Of a stretch of DNA of 64,000 nt, positions 31,383-42,772 are shown in pieces; the stretch's first letter is position 1; every line of letters starts with the position of its first letter. The stretch comes from Strigamia acuminata (taxonomy: Eukaryota > Arthropoda > Chilopoda > Geophilomorpha > Linotaeniidae), in contig OX442314.1 of NCBI GenBank assembly GCA_949358305.1, positions 28,939,118 to 29,003,117 of the forward strand, written 5' to 3'. The position numbers and the translations under genes were made by a program. The notes beneath the pieces were generated by a model. That model saw nothing but the letters and a program-made list of their open reading frames with translations, was not told where the DNA came from and did no database searches.

Positions 31383-34300
31383 CTATGTCTTGGCTCGCGG
31401 AACGCGAGATCTCAAGTTGTACTTTGACTTTCGCGAAGTACAATCCAACTTGTTTAGATTGTCATCAGCATCGTCTCCAATGTCAGATGAGTTATATACT
31501 TCATTGTTTGAAATTTTCTCTTTTTCTAAAAACATTTCCTTTTCTAGATTTTCATCAAGAGAAACATTTTCAAGTCGCTGGTTTATTTCATCGACTTCGT
31601 TATTTTTGAGTTTCGATTTTTTACTCGATTCCGTGTTTTCGACAGGAATTTTGGATAATTTAGCATCATCCAAGGTATTAACAATATTTTTTGTTTTTTG
31701 ACCCACTTCCTCCCCTTCCAGCCAAATTTCTTGGTTGAAAACGGGAAAGTACGGCATTAATTCAGTGCCGTGAACAGCTGGATAAATTTTATTATCACTC
31801 AGCCGTCGAAGTTGAAAGGCGCCTCCTTGTAACCTTTTGATAATTACATAAGGCCCATTCCTTTTCGGTGAAATGCCTGCTGCTATTCCTTTAGCGGCAT
31901 TTGAGAGAATATGAGACTCTCGCCAGACTAAATCATTTTGTCTGAAGTTGTCGAATTTCTTATCTGATTTTTCAGCTTCGACACGGCGTCTCAAATCTAA
32001 GACGTGAGACATCATATGCTGATACGTCTCTGCAATTATTGTTTCTAATTTCTGAACATATAAATGCGGATTTTTTGGATCAATGACTAAAATTCCTTCC
32101 GGAATTCTTGGATCCCAAGGAATTCTTAATTCTCGGAAAAAATTTAAGAAAGCAGGAGAATAATCTCTGCCTCTTGTTACAGTTGTTCTCAAACTGAATG
32201 CAAATTCGCGTAGATACTCATCCCATTGGTCATGAATATCTAAATAAATCGAAACTAAATATTTAATATCTCGATTGGTTCTCTCCACAGGATTGCTTTG
32301 TGGATGATAAATCGATGTCGGTGTTCGCGACATGTCGAATTTTTTGCAAAATTCTTTATAGACCTGTGATCGAAATTGTGGTCCATTATCACTTATGATT
32401 TGTCTCGGAAATCCGAAAGTCATTGATAAGTGATAAATTGTGTTGGCAACTTTTATTGCCGTTGGATTACACATTGGAAATAATTCGGGCCAATGTGTAG
32501 CGACATCTACGATGACGCAAATGTGGGTATTGTTTTTTCTGGTTCTTGGTTTGGGACCAGACAAATCCACACTGAGGCAGTCAAATGGTCCAAATGGTCC
32601 AATTTGAGCGCCTTCAATTTCGGTCTTTGATCTCGGCTTACATGCCTGACATCCTTGACAATGTTGAATAAAACGTGTAATATCACGTTTCATACCTTTC
32701 CAGGTATAAACTCTTCGAGTTCGGTACATTGTCCTCGCAATGCCTGGGTGGCCGGACAGTGGATGTCCGTGCATCAACCAAATGATTTTATAAATCAATT
32801 TTCTTGGCACAACAACTTTAAGTGCCCTACCATCCTCTCCCAATTCATCGGTGGAGGTAGGATGATAATGGAGTAGCATATCTTCTTCAATGAGATAAGT
32901 ACTCGCGTGTCTTTCAAAGTTTCTTCTTTGAAGACGAGTTACTATGTAACTTGGATATTGCTTGTTTAGCAAGTAATTGCGAATATGTTGGCAAAATTCG
33001 TCTGCTTTTTGCGCTGCAATAATGTCATCTCTCGTTGGAGGATCACATTCTAATTGCTTCGCAATTTTAGCTGCAAATGCTTTAATTAAAACATTTGTTG
33101 TTGGCAGCTCGAATTTTTTAGCCATCATAGCTCTTAATTCGACGTCAGGGGTTCCTGACGGATCATGCATGTTAATACAAAAATTAATTAATGCTTGATC
33201 GTCGTCATTAACTATTATTGACTTGGGTAATTCGTTCAATTTTCCCATTTGCCAACTTCGGCAAGGAGATGGACAATATGATAATAAATCATCATTATCG
33301 CCATCGTCTTCTGGTTCGTCAGGTGCGCTGACAGGTGCACGTGACAATGCGTCTGCTATTACATTTAGCGGACCTTTGACGTATTGTATTTCGAACGAAT
33401 ACGCCATCAGCTCCATTTGCCAACGAGCTAATCTGCCCGACGGGTCAGATAACGACATCAACCACCTAAGTGCTTGGTGATCCGTTTGTACAGTGAATGT
33501 AGTGTACTCTAAGTATGGGCGAAATTTGCGTAATCCCCATACTACTGCGAGACATTCTAATTCTGTCACAGTATAATTCTTTTCAGCGGGTTGCAAGCTT
33601 CTGCTTGCATACACGCATGGCATTTCGACTTCTTGGCCATCCACATTTTTCTTTTGTGTAAGGGCTGCACCCAACCCTTGTTTACTGGCGTCAGTATGAA
33701 CAATAAATGGCATGTACAAGTCAGGCATCTTCATTGTTTCAGCATTCGTAAGCAGGTCTTTTATTGCGTCGAATGCTGCTTGATGATGCAGTTCCCAATC
33801 GAACTCCGCATCTTTCTTCAAGAGTGGCCTTAGTGGTTCTGCCACTGTGGCCAAATTCTTGATTAGGCGGTGAAAGAAATTCACCATGCCTAGAAATCTT
33901 TGTAATTCCTTAAGATTGGTAGGAGCAGGAAATTGCGTAATTGCAGCGACTTTTTTAGGGTCTACTGCAAGTCCTTCTACTCCTACTTTGTAGCCTAGAA
34001 AAATTAATTCCTTTCTACAGAGATGCGTCTTGCCAGGGTGCGCATGTAAATTAGCTTCTGCCAATTTTTTAAACACTATATCTAAATGTTTAATGTGTTC
34101 TTCGAACGATTTGGATACAATAATTATGTCATCCAAATATGCCCATGCAAATTTTCTGTAAACGTCACCCAAAACTTTTTCCATTAATTCTTGGAAGGTA
34201 GTTGGTGCGTTTACTAATCCGAAAGGCATGACTAAAAACATTAGTCTTCCCATTGGGCTCCAGAAGGCAGTTTTTTCTCTGTCTTCAGGTCGCAATTCTA

Positions 34301-35609
34301 TCTGCCAATATCCCTTGGTCAGATCTATAGTACTGACCCATTCGAATTCTCCGATTTCTCGCAGAATTTCCTCAATTGTTGGCATTTGAGGTGGGTTGTA
34401 CTTAGTATGTGTATTGATGGGGCGAAAATCAATGCACAAGCGTGGGTCGTTTCCTGGTCGCATGACTAGGACTGGCCGCATTCCGTAATCGCCTTCAGCT
34501 TTGACGACTACGCCTTTGTCAATCATGTCTTGACAAAGTTGTCTGATTATTTCCCTTTTTTGAGGGTTTATGCTCTTAAAGGGGACACGGATGGGTTTCT
34601 CCGTGTCAAGCTCAATTTTGTGCTTAACCAGGTGTGTTTTACCTGGATCTTTAGAAATAATCCTTTTATGTTTGGATAACATCTTTTCTAATAATTTGGA
34701 TTGCTCCAAATTTAAGTTAGCTTCTTCGACTAACTTTTGGATGAAATTCTCTTCATCAATTTTGCCTTGAGTTACACTTGCAGCGTAAGCTTTTGCAAAG
34801 GTCATAAATGAGGAATCGGGTTCCTCTATTTTCTCCAAATAACGATCCAGCAACGCTTGTGGAATGTAGGGTAAATCTGCATCCATAGGTTGCGTGAAAT
34901 TCCAAGACATCGTCTGTGGATTAGGTTGGATTTTTAATTTATTCATAAAATCGCAACCCAATAGTACCATTGGATACTTATTTGGTATTACGATGAACGG
35001 ATGACGTAACGTGCCATGTGTCCATCGAAATGAAAGATGGATGGTTCCATCTGGAGTGACTTCTTCACTTGCCGTCGTAACTCTGACACCAGGTCCGATA
35101 GGTCGTAGATATTTTTCTAGACCTAGTTGATTAATAACTGAAGTGGCTAGGAAGCTTTTATTTGCTCCTGAGTCCAACATTCCGGTTATTACACCTTTTA
35201 ACGTTTCTAACTTTAACGTCGGAAGGTCTTGGCTGTTTGGTATTCCAGCCACTTTGCACTCAAACTTGCGCAATTTATGAGGAATTGTAATTGGAGGCTC
35301 CAAAGGCAATTCATCTAATAACTCATTGGTATCAAGAGTTGTAGTTGCAAATAACTTAATGCATTCCTCAATTCCAGGTGTCTCTGGAACTGAGCTTGGT
35401 CTATCGTCTTTAACTTCGACTTTATCTTGAATATTGGAAGTGTCTTCTTCAGTCGGGGTTTCGCCGACAATCTCCTTTTTTACATCAAGAGATCCTTTTT
35501 CTTTTAGTTCTGTTTGACGAATTAATTCATCAATAACTTCTCCAACATCTTCCATTATCTTCAGATTTTCATTCTCTGATTCCGATTTCGGAGGTGACGC
35601 AGCGTCCAC
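31383..35609 (-). CDS. pol: Element 2 Pol polyprotein (PR, RT, RNase H, integrase)
   Basis: The frame gives 1,408 residues from a GTG at 35609. It is open upstream past the gag stop (35630-35632) and lies in the -1 frame relative to gag, as in element 1. In order I see protease DSGAN (146-150), RT with MPFGLVNAP and YLDD (491-494), RNase H with HTDAS and QTDHQAL, an integrase zinc segment (HGHPLSGH, HCQGCQAC), and integrase core residues in SVDLSG, SDNGPQF and NPVERTN. A GPYVI-type C-terminal module follows. It is alignable with the Pol of element 1 over its whole length. No break or missing catalytic residue was found. Confidence 0.95.
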   Translation of the reverse strand: MDAASPPKSESENENLKIMEDVGEVIDELIRQTELKEKGSLDVKKEIVGETPTEEDTSNIQDKVEVKDDRPSSVPETPGIEECIKLFATTTLDTNELLDELPLEPPITIPHKLRKFECKVAGIPNSQDLPTLKLETLKGVITGMLDSGANKSFLATSVINQLGLEKYLRPIGPGVRVTTASEEVTPDGTIHLSFRWTHGTLRHPFIVIPNKYPMVLLGCDFMNKLKIQPNPQTMSWNFTQPMDADLPYIPQALLDRYLEKIEEPDSSFMTFAKAYAASVTQGKIDEENFIQKLVEEANLNLEQSKLLEKMLSKHKRIISKDPGKTHLVKHKIELDTEKPIRVPFKSINPQKREIIRQLCQDMIDKGVVVKAEGDYGMRPVLVMRPGNDPRLCIDFRPINTHTKYNPPQMPTIEEILREIGEFEWVSTIDLTKGYWQIELRPEDREKTAFWSPMGRLMFLVMPFGLVNAPTTFQELMEKVLGDVYRKFAWAYLDDIIIVSKSFEEHIKHLDIVFKKLAEANLHAHPGKTHLCRKELIFLGYKVGVEGLAVDPKKVAAITQFPAPTNLKELQRFLGMVNFFHRLIKNLATVAEPLRPLLKKDAEFDWELHHQAAFDAIKDLLTNAETMKMPDLYMPFIVHTDASKQGLGAALTQKKNVDGQEVEMPCVYASRSLQPAEKNYTVTELECLAVVWGLRKFRPYLEYTTFTVQTDHQALRWLMSLSDPSGRLARWQMELMAYSFEIQYVKGPLNVIADALSRAPVSAPDEPEDDGDNDDLLSYCPSPCRSWQMGKLNELPKSIIVNDDDQALINFCINMHDPSGTPDVELRAMMAKKFELPTTNVLIKAFAAKIAKQLECDPPTRDDIIAAQKADEFCQHIRNYLLNKQYPSYIVTRLQRRNFERHASTYLIEEDMLLHYHPTSTDELGEDGRALKVVVPRKLIYKIIWLMHGHPLSGHPGIARTMYRTRRVYTWKGMKRDITRFIQHCQGCQACKPRSKTEIEGAQIGPFGPFDCLSVDLSGPKPRTRKNNTHICVIVDVATHWPELFPMCNPTAIKVANTIYHLSMTFGFPRQIISDNGPQFRSQVYKEFCKKFDMSRTPTSIYHPQSNPVERTNRDIKYLVSIYLDIHDQWDEYLREFAFSLRTTVTRGRDYSPAFLNFFRELRIPWDPRIPEGILVIDPKNPHLYVQKLETIIAETYQHMMSHVLDLRRRVEAEKSDKKFDNFRQNDLVWRESHILSNAAKGIAAGISPKRNGPYVIIKRLQGGAFQLRRLSDNKIYPAVHGTELMPYFPVFNQEIWLEGEEVGQKTKNIVNTLDDAKLSKIPVENTESSKKSKLKNNEVDEINQRLENVSLDENLEKEMFLEKEKISNNEVYNSSDIGDDADDNLNKLDCTSRKSKYNLRSRVPRAKT

Positions 35610-35629
35610 TAGACCTGATGGATCTGCGT

Positions 35630-38600
35630 CTACAAGTTTTTTCGAAACATGTCAGTTATGATCTTGACTGCTTTTTCAAACTCAGCTGTTGACACTGGTT
35701 TGTCCTTTTTAGAGGAAGGGCAGTCTTTTTGCCAATGCCCTAATTTTTTGCATAAATTGCATGGATCAGTGGCAGGCGATTTCTTTTTCGTTGCTGCTGG
35801 CGAGGCAGAACGAGAACGAGCGTCAGACCGGCGCTCTGGCGACACCGCAGGTGACTTTGAATTCCTTTCGGTATTCACCTTTGATGCGTCAAATGAAACA
35901 TTTTTTGGTTTCATCCTTGGCTTCCATTTGCCCGCAACGGGGTTATTTTTTGCTAACAACGCCGCTGCTTTGGCCAATAAAGCCATCGTCTCGTCTCCTG
36001 TTTCCTCCTCCTCTTCAGCTTCTTCAGCTTCAGACGACGGAGTTTCAGCTCCAGTTATATTTGCGTGTAACTTAGGGACTGAATGAGGATTTTTGACGTC
36101 CTTTTTGGAAGATTCTTTTTTCGAACTCTTCTCATCCACTTCGTCTAGAAAGTCTTCGTAACTAGGTGGCTGCAACAATTTCAAACCATTAAAGGTTTCA
36201 TTGTTTTGCTCAGCGAGTCTTTTCTCTCGCTTTAAGTACGCTGACCTTTCGGCTTCTGTAAGATAAGCTTTGTACTTTTCGTCAATGCGCAATTGATTGA
36301 CTTCCATGAATTCGTTTAACTCGGAGAATTTCCCCGGGTCGGGAGCGTCCGACATCATCAGAATATTTTTACTATATTCTGTGAGGCCAGCTCTAAACTG
36401 ATCATCTGCTGTTGCATCAGTAACAGCATGTGGCATTCTGCCAAGCAGATTCTCTGCTCTTAGCATGTACGAATGTAAGCTTTCGCCTTTTCGTTGCTTA
36501 AGACATCTCCAGAGCGTTTTGATGTCTTCGCTCGATTCACCAAATTTAAACATAAATTGTTTAACGAAGTCATCCCACTTCGTGAAGTCTTTCCTGCGAA
36601 ACCACTCCTTGACACCGCCAACTAGTATTCTTGGTACTAGATGGGCCAATGCACCTTCACAGCTAAAACTGTGAACTTTGCCTAGTTCGAATATTTCCAG
36701 CAAGAGGTTTGACCCTGCTTGCCAATTTCCATTATAGGCATGTGGGATAACTCGATCCCATCTAATGAACTTTTCATCTGTTGTTTGATGAGTCCATTTA
36801 TCAGAAGTAAATTCACTTATTTTTTGCAAAATAATTTTATCCCTTCTGCTTTTTCGCTGTTGTTGAGCATTTTGCCTCAACAACTGGTCAATCTCATCTT
36901 TCGTGTAGAAATCGGGTCTTTGAGTTCTACTACGTGTTCTGTGACGAGATCGCCCTCTCACACTGGGACGTGAGGAATCTGTATCTGACGCAGATTCATG
37001 ATTCGGATTTGGCGGCGGATCAGGGTCCGGAGGATCGTCGCCATCTGGCGGACGACGGTCTCCATTTGGTGGTCCCCTTCCATTTCGATTGCCATTCGAA
37101 TTGTGGTCACGTGAGTGGCCACCTCCATGTCCATCTGAACTATCTCCACCTGGTGGGTCACCACCTGGCGGATTTCCACGGTATCTCGGCCCATCACGGA
37201 TGTCGTTATGACAATCTCGTTTTGGTGAGCCTTCTCGCGGATTATCGTGTGACCGTCCACGATCGTGTGGTTTCTCACGTTCTTTATTCTTTTTCTCTAG
37301 CATTCCGATTAATCGGTCGCTATTGCTAAAGAATCGATCCGAATCTTGCGTAACTTTTGGGGAATGATATTCGGTCGGGTCTGGTTGTCGCTTTCGCTTT
37401 TTGCGACTGTGATGACTGTTACGGCTTCCACGACTACTGCGTGAGTCATCACTGTCAGTCCAACTTGATTGTCGACTGACTTTTGGTTTAGCTGATGTTA
37501 AATCAATCAACTCAGGTGATTTGGAAGCACCTTTTTGCAAAACTGGGGCTGGCTTTGCAAAATTATCTTCGCCACAAACGTCTTGTACTTTTTGTACTAC
37601 TACTGCAAAGTTCTCTTGTACCGTCAATAGATCTGCGCGAAGAATTTCGTTTTCACGAGCTTGCGCAGCTAAGTCGGCACGTAATAACTGCTCTGCAGTA
37701 CTTTGACTTTTGGCGGCTAGACCAGCATCAATTACGGACTGCTGTCGAGCGAGAAATACTTCGTTTTCTCGTTGTGCTAATCTCTTAGCTCTTGCTGCTT
37801 GCTCTGCAGCATGATTCTCGTAATTTCGAGAAGTGGAGGGAATTACTTCCCTCGCTCGAACTGGGGCGGTTAGTTCGGCAGTCATTAAATTTGTGTTGGC
37901 TTCTCGCAAATTTGCGTTGGCCAATCTCAAATTTTCATTAGCAATTTCTAAATCTTTTTGGGCTTGATTTAGTTGCTCGAGCCTTTGTTGTTGCTCTTCG
38001 TCAGTAATTAGCCAGGAAGCTTTTTCCTGTTCTAATTGTAACAACTTAACATGGTCATTCGCACGTTGTTGTTTTAGTTCGGCATTTTGCTGATGCATTT
38101 CTGCATGCATTCGCTCGAACTCTGCTTGCAAGCTTGTTCTGACGATTTCAACGTCCTTTTGGCTTTGTTTGCGAACCATAGCTTTGTGGATTTGTTCCAC
38201 AGTCATTTCGCTAGTGACTTTTACTCCCTCGAGCCTAGCTTGCTCACGGAGTGCGTCCATCATGGTAACACGCACGGGAGAATGAGAAACTTCCATATTG
38301 GAGTTCTCAGAATCTTGCTGTGCTGCACCTTGAACCGGTGATGAATTCAGCGAGTGCTCTGCACTTGATGATTGAATTCGTAAATTCAAATCATCGTTTT
38401 GCGACTTGGAACGGCCACTTCCAGTTGGATTGTTTAAGTCCAACTGGCCGCTTGGCGGGGATGGCTTTTGTCGCTCCAACGCTTGCGTGAATTCATTCAC
38501 GATTAACTGTGCCGAGTTACAGTTAGCTGTTTGATCCATAGTTTCAAACAGTTCTTGTGACTCAGTCACTTCTTGATCCACGGCTGGTAGATCGATCGCC

Positions 38601-38653
38601 ACTCGTCTCTTCGCTGGTCTGCCTCTCGGTCTCTTTTCGCCTGGAGTCGCCAT
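35630..38653 (-). CDS. gag: Element 2 Gag (1,007 aa)
   Basis: ATG is at 38653, about 115 bp inside the 5' LTR. A long Gln/Glu/Leu-rich helical stretch (about 150-330) with repeated NLR/NAN/NLRE words suggests a coiled coil. It is followed by a Ser/Arg-rich and Gly/Asp/Pro-rich low-complexity part, then a capsid-like domain (about 600-780, with GGVKEWFRRKDF and LKQRKGESLHSY). A single CCHC knuckle, CNLCKKLGHWQKDC, is at 965-978. The plan and great length mirror the Gag of element 1. The expected role is particle assembly and RNA packaging. Confidence 0.9.
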   Translation of the reverse strand: MATPGEKRPRGRPAKRRVAIDLPAVDQEVTESQELFETMDQTANCNSAQLIVNEFTQALERQKPSPPSGQLDLNNPTGSGRSKSQNDDLNLRIQSSSAEHSLNSSPVQGAAQQDSENSNMEVSHSPVRVTMMDALREQARLEGVKVTSEMTVEQIHKAMVRKQSQKDVEIVRTSLQAEFERMHAEMHQQNAELKQQRANDHVKLLQLEQEKASWLITDEEQQQRLEQLNQAQKDLEIANENLRLANANLREANTNLMTAELTAPVRAREVIPSTSRNYENHAAEQAARAKRLAQRENEVFLARQQSVIDAGLAAKSQSTAEQLLRADLAAQARENEILRADLLTVQENFAVVVQKVQDVCGEDNFAKPAPVLQKGASKSPELIDLTSAKPKVSRQSSWTDSDDSRSSRGSRNSHHSRKKRKRQPDPTEYHSPKVTQDSDRFFSNSDRLIGMLEKKNKEREKPHDRGRSHDNPREGSPKRDCHNDIRDGPRYRGNPPGGDPPGGDSSDGHGGGHSRDHNSNGNRNGRGPPNGDRRPPDGDDPPDPDPPPNPNHESASDTDSSRPSVRGRSRHRTRSRTQRPDFYTKDEIDQLLRQNAQQQRKSRRDKIILQKISEFTSDKWTHQTTDEKFIRWDRVIPHAYNGNWQAGSNLLLEIFELGKVHSFSCEGALAHLVPRILVGGVKEWFRRKDFTKWDDFVKQFMFKFGESSEDIKTLWRCLKQRKGESLHSYMLRAENLLGRMPHAVTDATADDQFRAGLTEYSKNILMMSDAPDPGKFSELNEFMEVNQLRIDEKYKAYLTEAERSAYLKREKRLAEQNNETFNGLKLLQPPSYEDFLDEVDEKSSKKESSKKDVKNPHSVPKLHANITGAETPSSEAEEAEEEEETGDETMALLAKAAALLAKNNPVAGKWKPRMKPKNVSFDASKVNTERNSKSPAVSPERRSDARSRSASPAATKKKSPATDPCNLCKKLGHWQKDCPSSKKDKPVSTAEFEKAVKIITDMFRKNL

Positions 38654-38747
38654 TTTTCAAATGAAGACAAAGAAAGGATAGAGAAGAAAGATAAGCAAGA
38701 TAAAAATGGCGGGTAAATTTTAAACTATCAAAATTTATACAATGACT

Positions 38748-38765
38748 ATCCCGGACGGGCCCCCA
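38748..38765 (-). promoter_or_regulatory. tRNA primer binding site of element 2
   Basis: Two bases inside the 5' LTR the minus strand reads TGGGGGCCCGTCCGGGAT. The first eight bases are identical to the site of element 1, so the two elements probably use the same or a closely related tRNA. Confidence 0.6.
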
Positions 38766-38767
38766 CG

Positions 38768-39726
38768 TGCTGCGATCCGGGTTTTTATCCACTTAATTTC
38801 TAATAAATTAAGCAGAAACCGCAGGTGAATGCTTTACAAGACTTATATCGCGGCCGAAACTTGTCTAGGGTTAAGTTTACGGAAATAGGAATAAAAAGAC
38901 AGTTTATTATGGTAATAAAAATCACACAAATGTTTTATTCGATAAATTACAATATATACTAATTATGATTGTGAATATCACAGAATAAAATGAGCGGGAA
39001 ACAATGAAACAAAGGAAGGGCTTGCAACGACTGTTGCAAGCTACAAAGCGTCAGAAATGGCGCTTAAACAACTTGAAGTTGTTAGGCGAAGGCAAATTGT
39101 CTTCGTTCTACGAACTCACGAACGATGGTCGAAGACGATGGTTCTCGTGGGCTCCTTCTACGGCTCGTGCGACGGCTCGGCGGCGGTGGTTGACGGCTGT
39201 AGGCGTCCGGCTTTCGTACGATGGCGGTGGCTGTCGTTCGCGCAACAGCGACGGCGATGGTTCACGATCGTCGGGAATCTTCTCTTCTCGATTGCTGGAA
39301 TTAGCGACGGCTAATTCAAGCAGGATTGCTGGCTTTGTGCGTTTGATACACAAAGATAGCAGGTGAAACTGAGTTACAACGGTCCTCTATCAATACTTTT
39401 CTTTCAGGAGCAAAAGCAGTGATGTTGAGGTTGTTGTTGTATTTTTCAGAGTCTCGATTTGAGCCAAGACGCGAGCCCAGCACGCTTCAATATTGCGCAG
39501 AAAACCTGCGCACTTAGCTCAAATGGGTGCAACTAGTGGTTATTACACCATATTGCACCATAACGGCTAATAACCGTTTTCACCCCGGACAACCTGGGGT
39601 GATATGTGCCTAGAGAGGATTTCTCCCCTCGGTCACATGATCTGACTTGGCGTGTGCCACAGTCAAATTAATTAGAAGATAATTAATTTAATCTTCTAAG
39701 TTGGTGAATATTTTGAGATCACCACA
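38768..39726 (-). repeat. 5' LTR of element 2
   Basis: This is the 959-bp partner of 27387-28345, bounded outside by the ATAT target duplication. Confidence 0.9.
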
Positions 39727-40578
39727 ATATTTATTTCAATTTCTATCAATATTTTCAACCAGAGTAGACAAACTGGCCAGAATATCAACATTCCACGTGT
39801 CTGTCCTCGTTAGGTATGAGTGTTTTTACTCCTTGTTCTCTGAAAGTTTCACATTCTTAACTTTCCATCTTATTACCCCTCTAACTCAACGCCTACTTTC
39901 AAATTTGAGACGCATTTACGTAGCAGTAACACGGTGATGCTAAATATCGTCTAGACACAGCAATGATGGGTCGAATTTGGAACTCTGATCAAATCAGCGA
40001 CGCGCAAAGAGCGACCATGTAAGTAGCAACGTGAAATTAGCGACCGATTCGAATAGCGACATAACAAAACAGCGACGTAGCGTAAAAGCGACCCGCGCAT
40101 ATTAAGACATTCGGAATAGCGACGGTCGTTTTTGGTTCCATTGCAGTGAAGCTTCAAGGGGGTGGTTTTCAATCCTGGCGACGCTTAACTCCAACAGCTC
40201 AAAAACAGTGGATGTCGTAATAAACTAAGAATTGTATGTTCAAAAAGCTTATTTGCATGAAAAATGAACTCCCTCAGCCAACAAAGTTCTACTTTGACAA
40301 TGCCATTGTTAGTTATCTCTAGCTTACGAAGCAAAATGCTTTGAAATGGTTAAAAAAACTACTTGTAATTGTTATCTCACATAATTAATTTTAAAATTAG
40401 TACCTTCCCCTTGTAAGCTTCATGTAACTCTCTTAAGGAATTACCAGGAAGTAACTTTGAGTTATCTGGCCAGACCACTCTTCTTTTGGATAAGAACAAC
40501 ACAAGTCAGAGAATACACCAAATTCCGTTTTTACATGGTTTTGATTTAACAAGATCTAGAAAAATTAATTCAATTTCT
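39727..40578 (+). repeat. Rest of the 5' flank block of unit 4
   Basis: This continues the block interrupted at 27,386, with the CACGTG word near 39,795 and GCGAC-rich repeats at 39,995-40,130. The part from about 40,430 matches 6,170-6,300 of unit 2. No start codon can be assigned. Confidence 0.5.
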
Positions 40579-40805
40579 GTTTTTAAACGATTTAGTTTGA
40601 TTTAACACCGTTTTTAAACGATTTATTTTTATTTAACACCGTTTTTAATCGATTTATTTTTATTTAACACCGTTTTTAAACGATTTATTTTTATTTAACA
40701 CCATTTTTAAACGATTTATTTTGATTTAACACCGTTTTTAAACGATTTATTTTGATTTAACACCGTTTTGAAACGATTTATTTTGCTTTAACACCGTTTT
40801 TAACA
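40579..40805 (+). repeat. 31-bp minisatellite before copy 4
   Basis: About seven tandem copies of a 31-bp unit (core AACACCGTTTTTAAACGATT) with a few point differences run almost to the acceptor of exon 1 of copy 4. No other copy has it. Confidence 0.8.
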
Positions 40806-41769
40806 TATTTATTTGCAGATATAAGAGAAGAAGACAAGTCAGACCTAGACAAGTCGGACTTAAACAAGTCGGACTGAAACAAGTTAGACTGAAACAAGTC
40901 AGATACGGAAAAGAAGCTGATCAATCTGATTTTTTGGGGTTGAACAAATTATGTGATCAATCACACAGCATATTTTTCAAATTGGTTTGGTTTCTACTTG
41001 TCGTGGCTTGCTTCACTGCTTGTTTGGTACAAATTTACACACGTGTGAGCGTTTACCTAGATGGGGCAATTACACTGGAAGTTGATTTCAGACCCCAAAC
41101 ATCTTTTACATTTCCTTCAGTCGCCTTATACAGCCTGCATTTGCATTACCTAATGATGGCCGTCTCGGGTACAAAAATTGTAAACATTGACACTTTAAAT
41201 TTGATTAACAGCAATTTAGACGAATTATGGACTACACTGGGTAGAATAAATCTAGACTCCTTATGCACAGTAAGTAATAATAAAGTGCACTTGGAACTTA
41301 GATTAATATTGAAATAAGTAACAGTTATGGTCACTTTTGCCTTCAAATGATAAAATTAGCATAAAAATCAATCAAAATTTAAGACAAAGACCTTTAGAAA
41401 TCAAAGTGCCTACCGGTAGGGTCTACGCCGGTCTTAAAATGACATTTTGATTTCCACTGTACAGTCTTTTAAACAACATATTTAAACTGCTTTTCTTGAT
41501 CTAACTTCAAACATGGCCGGCAACATTTGTTTTCAGTCGCAATGTGCACATAAAAAAAATATTTAAATTTTATATATTTATATTTATATATTTAAATCTT
41601 TGAATCATAGAAATATCGTACAATTTGTTTAAATTCAACTGTCTTTTACCAGGGCACAGGAGAAACTGACATCATCTGTGGAAAAAGCGCTTTTAAGATA
41701 GTGACGGCAAACTTTGTTAATACAGTAACCGGAAGTTGTGGGATGCTTACTATGAGTAACACATAGATT

Positions 41770-42772
41770 ACCGTATATCCTCACGTATAATGCGAAAAAC
41801 TTAGGGTGAACAAGACCGCTTTAAAGTTAGAACTTAACAAATAAACTGAAACAAGTAAAACAAAAAAACTACGTTTTTGGAAAAAGGCTTTTATGCTGTA
41901 TCCCTGCGAAATTGGAATCCGGACTAAGAATTTGGCAAATGACAGATCGTTTTTTAGCAAATAAAAAAAAACTGAAATTCAGATTAAAAAATTATTGGAA
42001 CACTTTGAAAGAGCGGCAAATTCTGCACAGGAAACATATTTTAAATATTCTAATCGGTTCATTTTTCAAATTTCCCACAATTTGCCATGCGGTCGCTGGC
42101 TACAATCGTAAAAAAACGTACTTTTTTTTACCAAATTGAAAAAAAAAATACACAGGCTTGTGCAGAATGCAATTTCCAATCGAATAAGCCAGGTTTCAGA
42201 ATTAATAAATCCTTTTTTAGTACCGAAATCATCAAAATTTGTATCGGGATAAACATTTTGGTATCCATTAAAGTGTTGGAATGCGCTGATCGCTGAAACT
42301 TATTGTTTTATTTTTATTTTATTTTATTTAGTTTTACATATACCAGAGGTAGCGCTACTGTCCACCGGAAGTTGAAATAAACAAGCAAACACACATCCAC
42401 ACGCATTCATTTCAAGTTAAATAAAAGCCATTAAAAATAAAATAAAGTGTAAAGATAACGTGTAAGGATAACGTACGGAGAACACAGTACTCAAATATGA
42501 ATATCCTAAAAATGAGCCAACATAAACGTAAATCGTTCATCCTACAGATGAATTTATACATGAAATGTTTGATGACTGAAATGACGAAGAAGAATTTCAT
42601 GGATTCTGACATTTTGTTTTAAATAATTAAATTTGCCTTCTGTTAATTTGTATTGCATTATTCAGAATGTTATGGAACAACAGTTCGCATTTTTCGTGGA
42701 CATGCTATTTTAGGGCTCATTTTCATACAAAACTCCTACCGGTAGTTCGTATTATACGCGAGTTTATACGAT
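41770..42772. mobile_element. Candidate TIR transposon remnant in copy 4
   Basis: The left end reads ACCGTATATCCTCACGTATA and the right end, reversed, ATCGTATAAACTCGCGTATA. They are imperfect inverted ends of about 30 bp, about 1.0 kb apart, between exon 2 and exon 3. I could not define a target duplication and found no transposase frame inside. The family is not recognised. Confidence 0.5.

Larger units (their letters stand above)
27387..39726 (-). mobile_element. Element 2: complete Ty3/gypsy-type LTR retrotransposon with a third gene
   Basis: This 12.3-kb element is on the minus strand. Its LTRs are 959 bp each (27387-28345 and 38768-39726), with no difference that I noticed. The target duplication ATAT is at 27383-27386 and 39727-39730. 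Removing the element rejoins a sequence that matches the 5' block of unit 2 near 5,620. The layout is as in element 1: PBS, gag, pol, two-exon third gene, PPT. Its coding DNA is more AT-rich than element 1 and the proteins are clearly diverged, so the two are different families of one lineage. It may separate copy 4 from its promoter. Confidence 0.95.
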
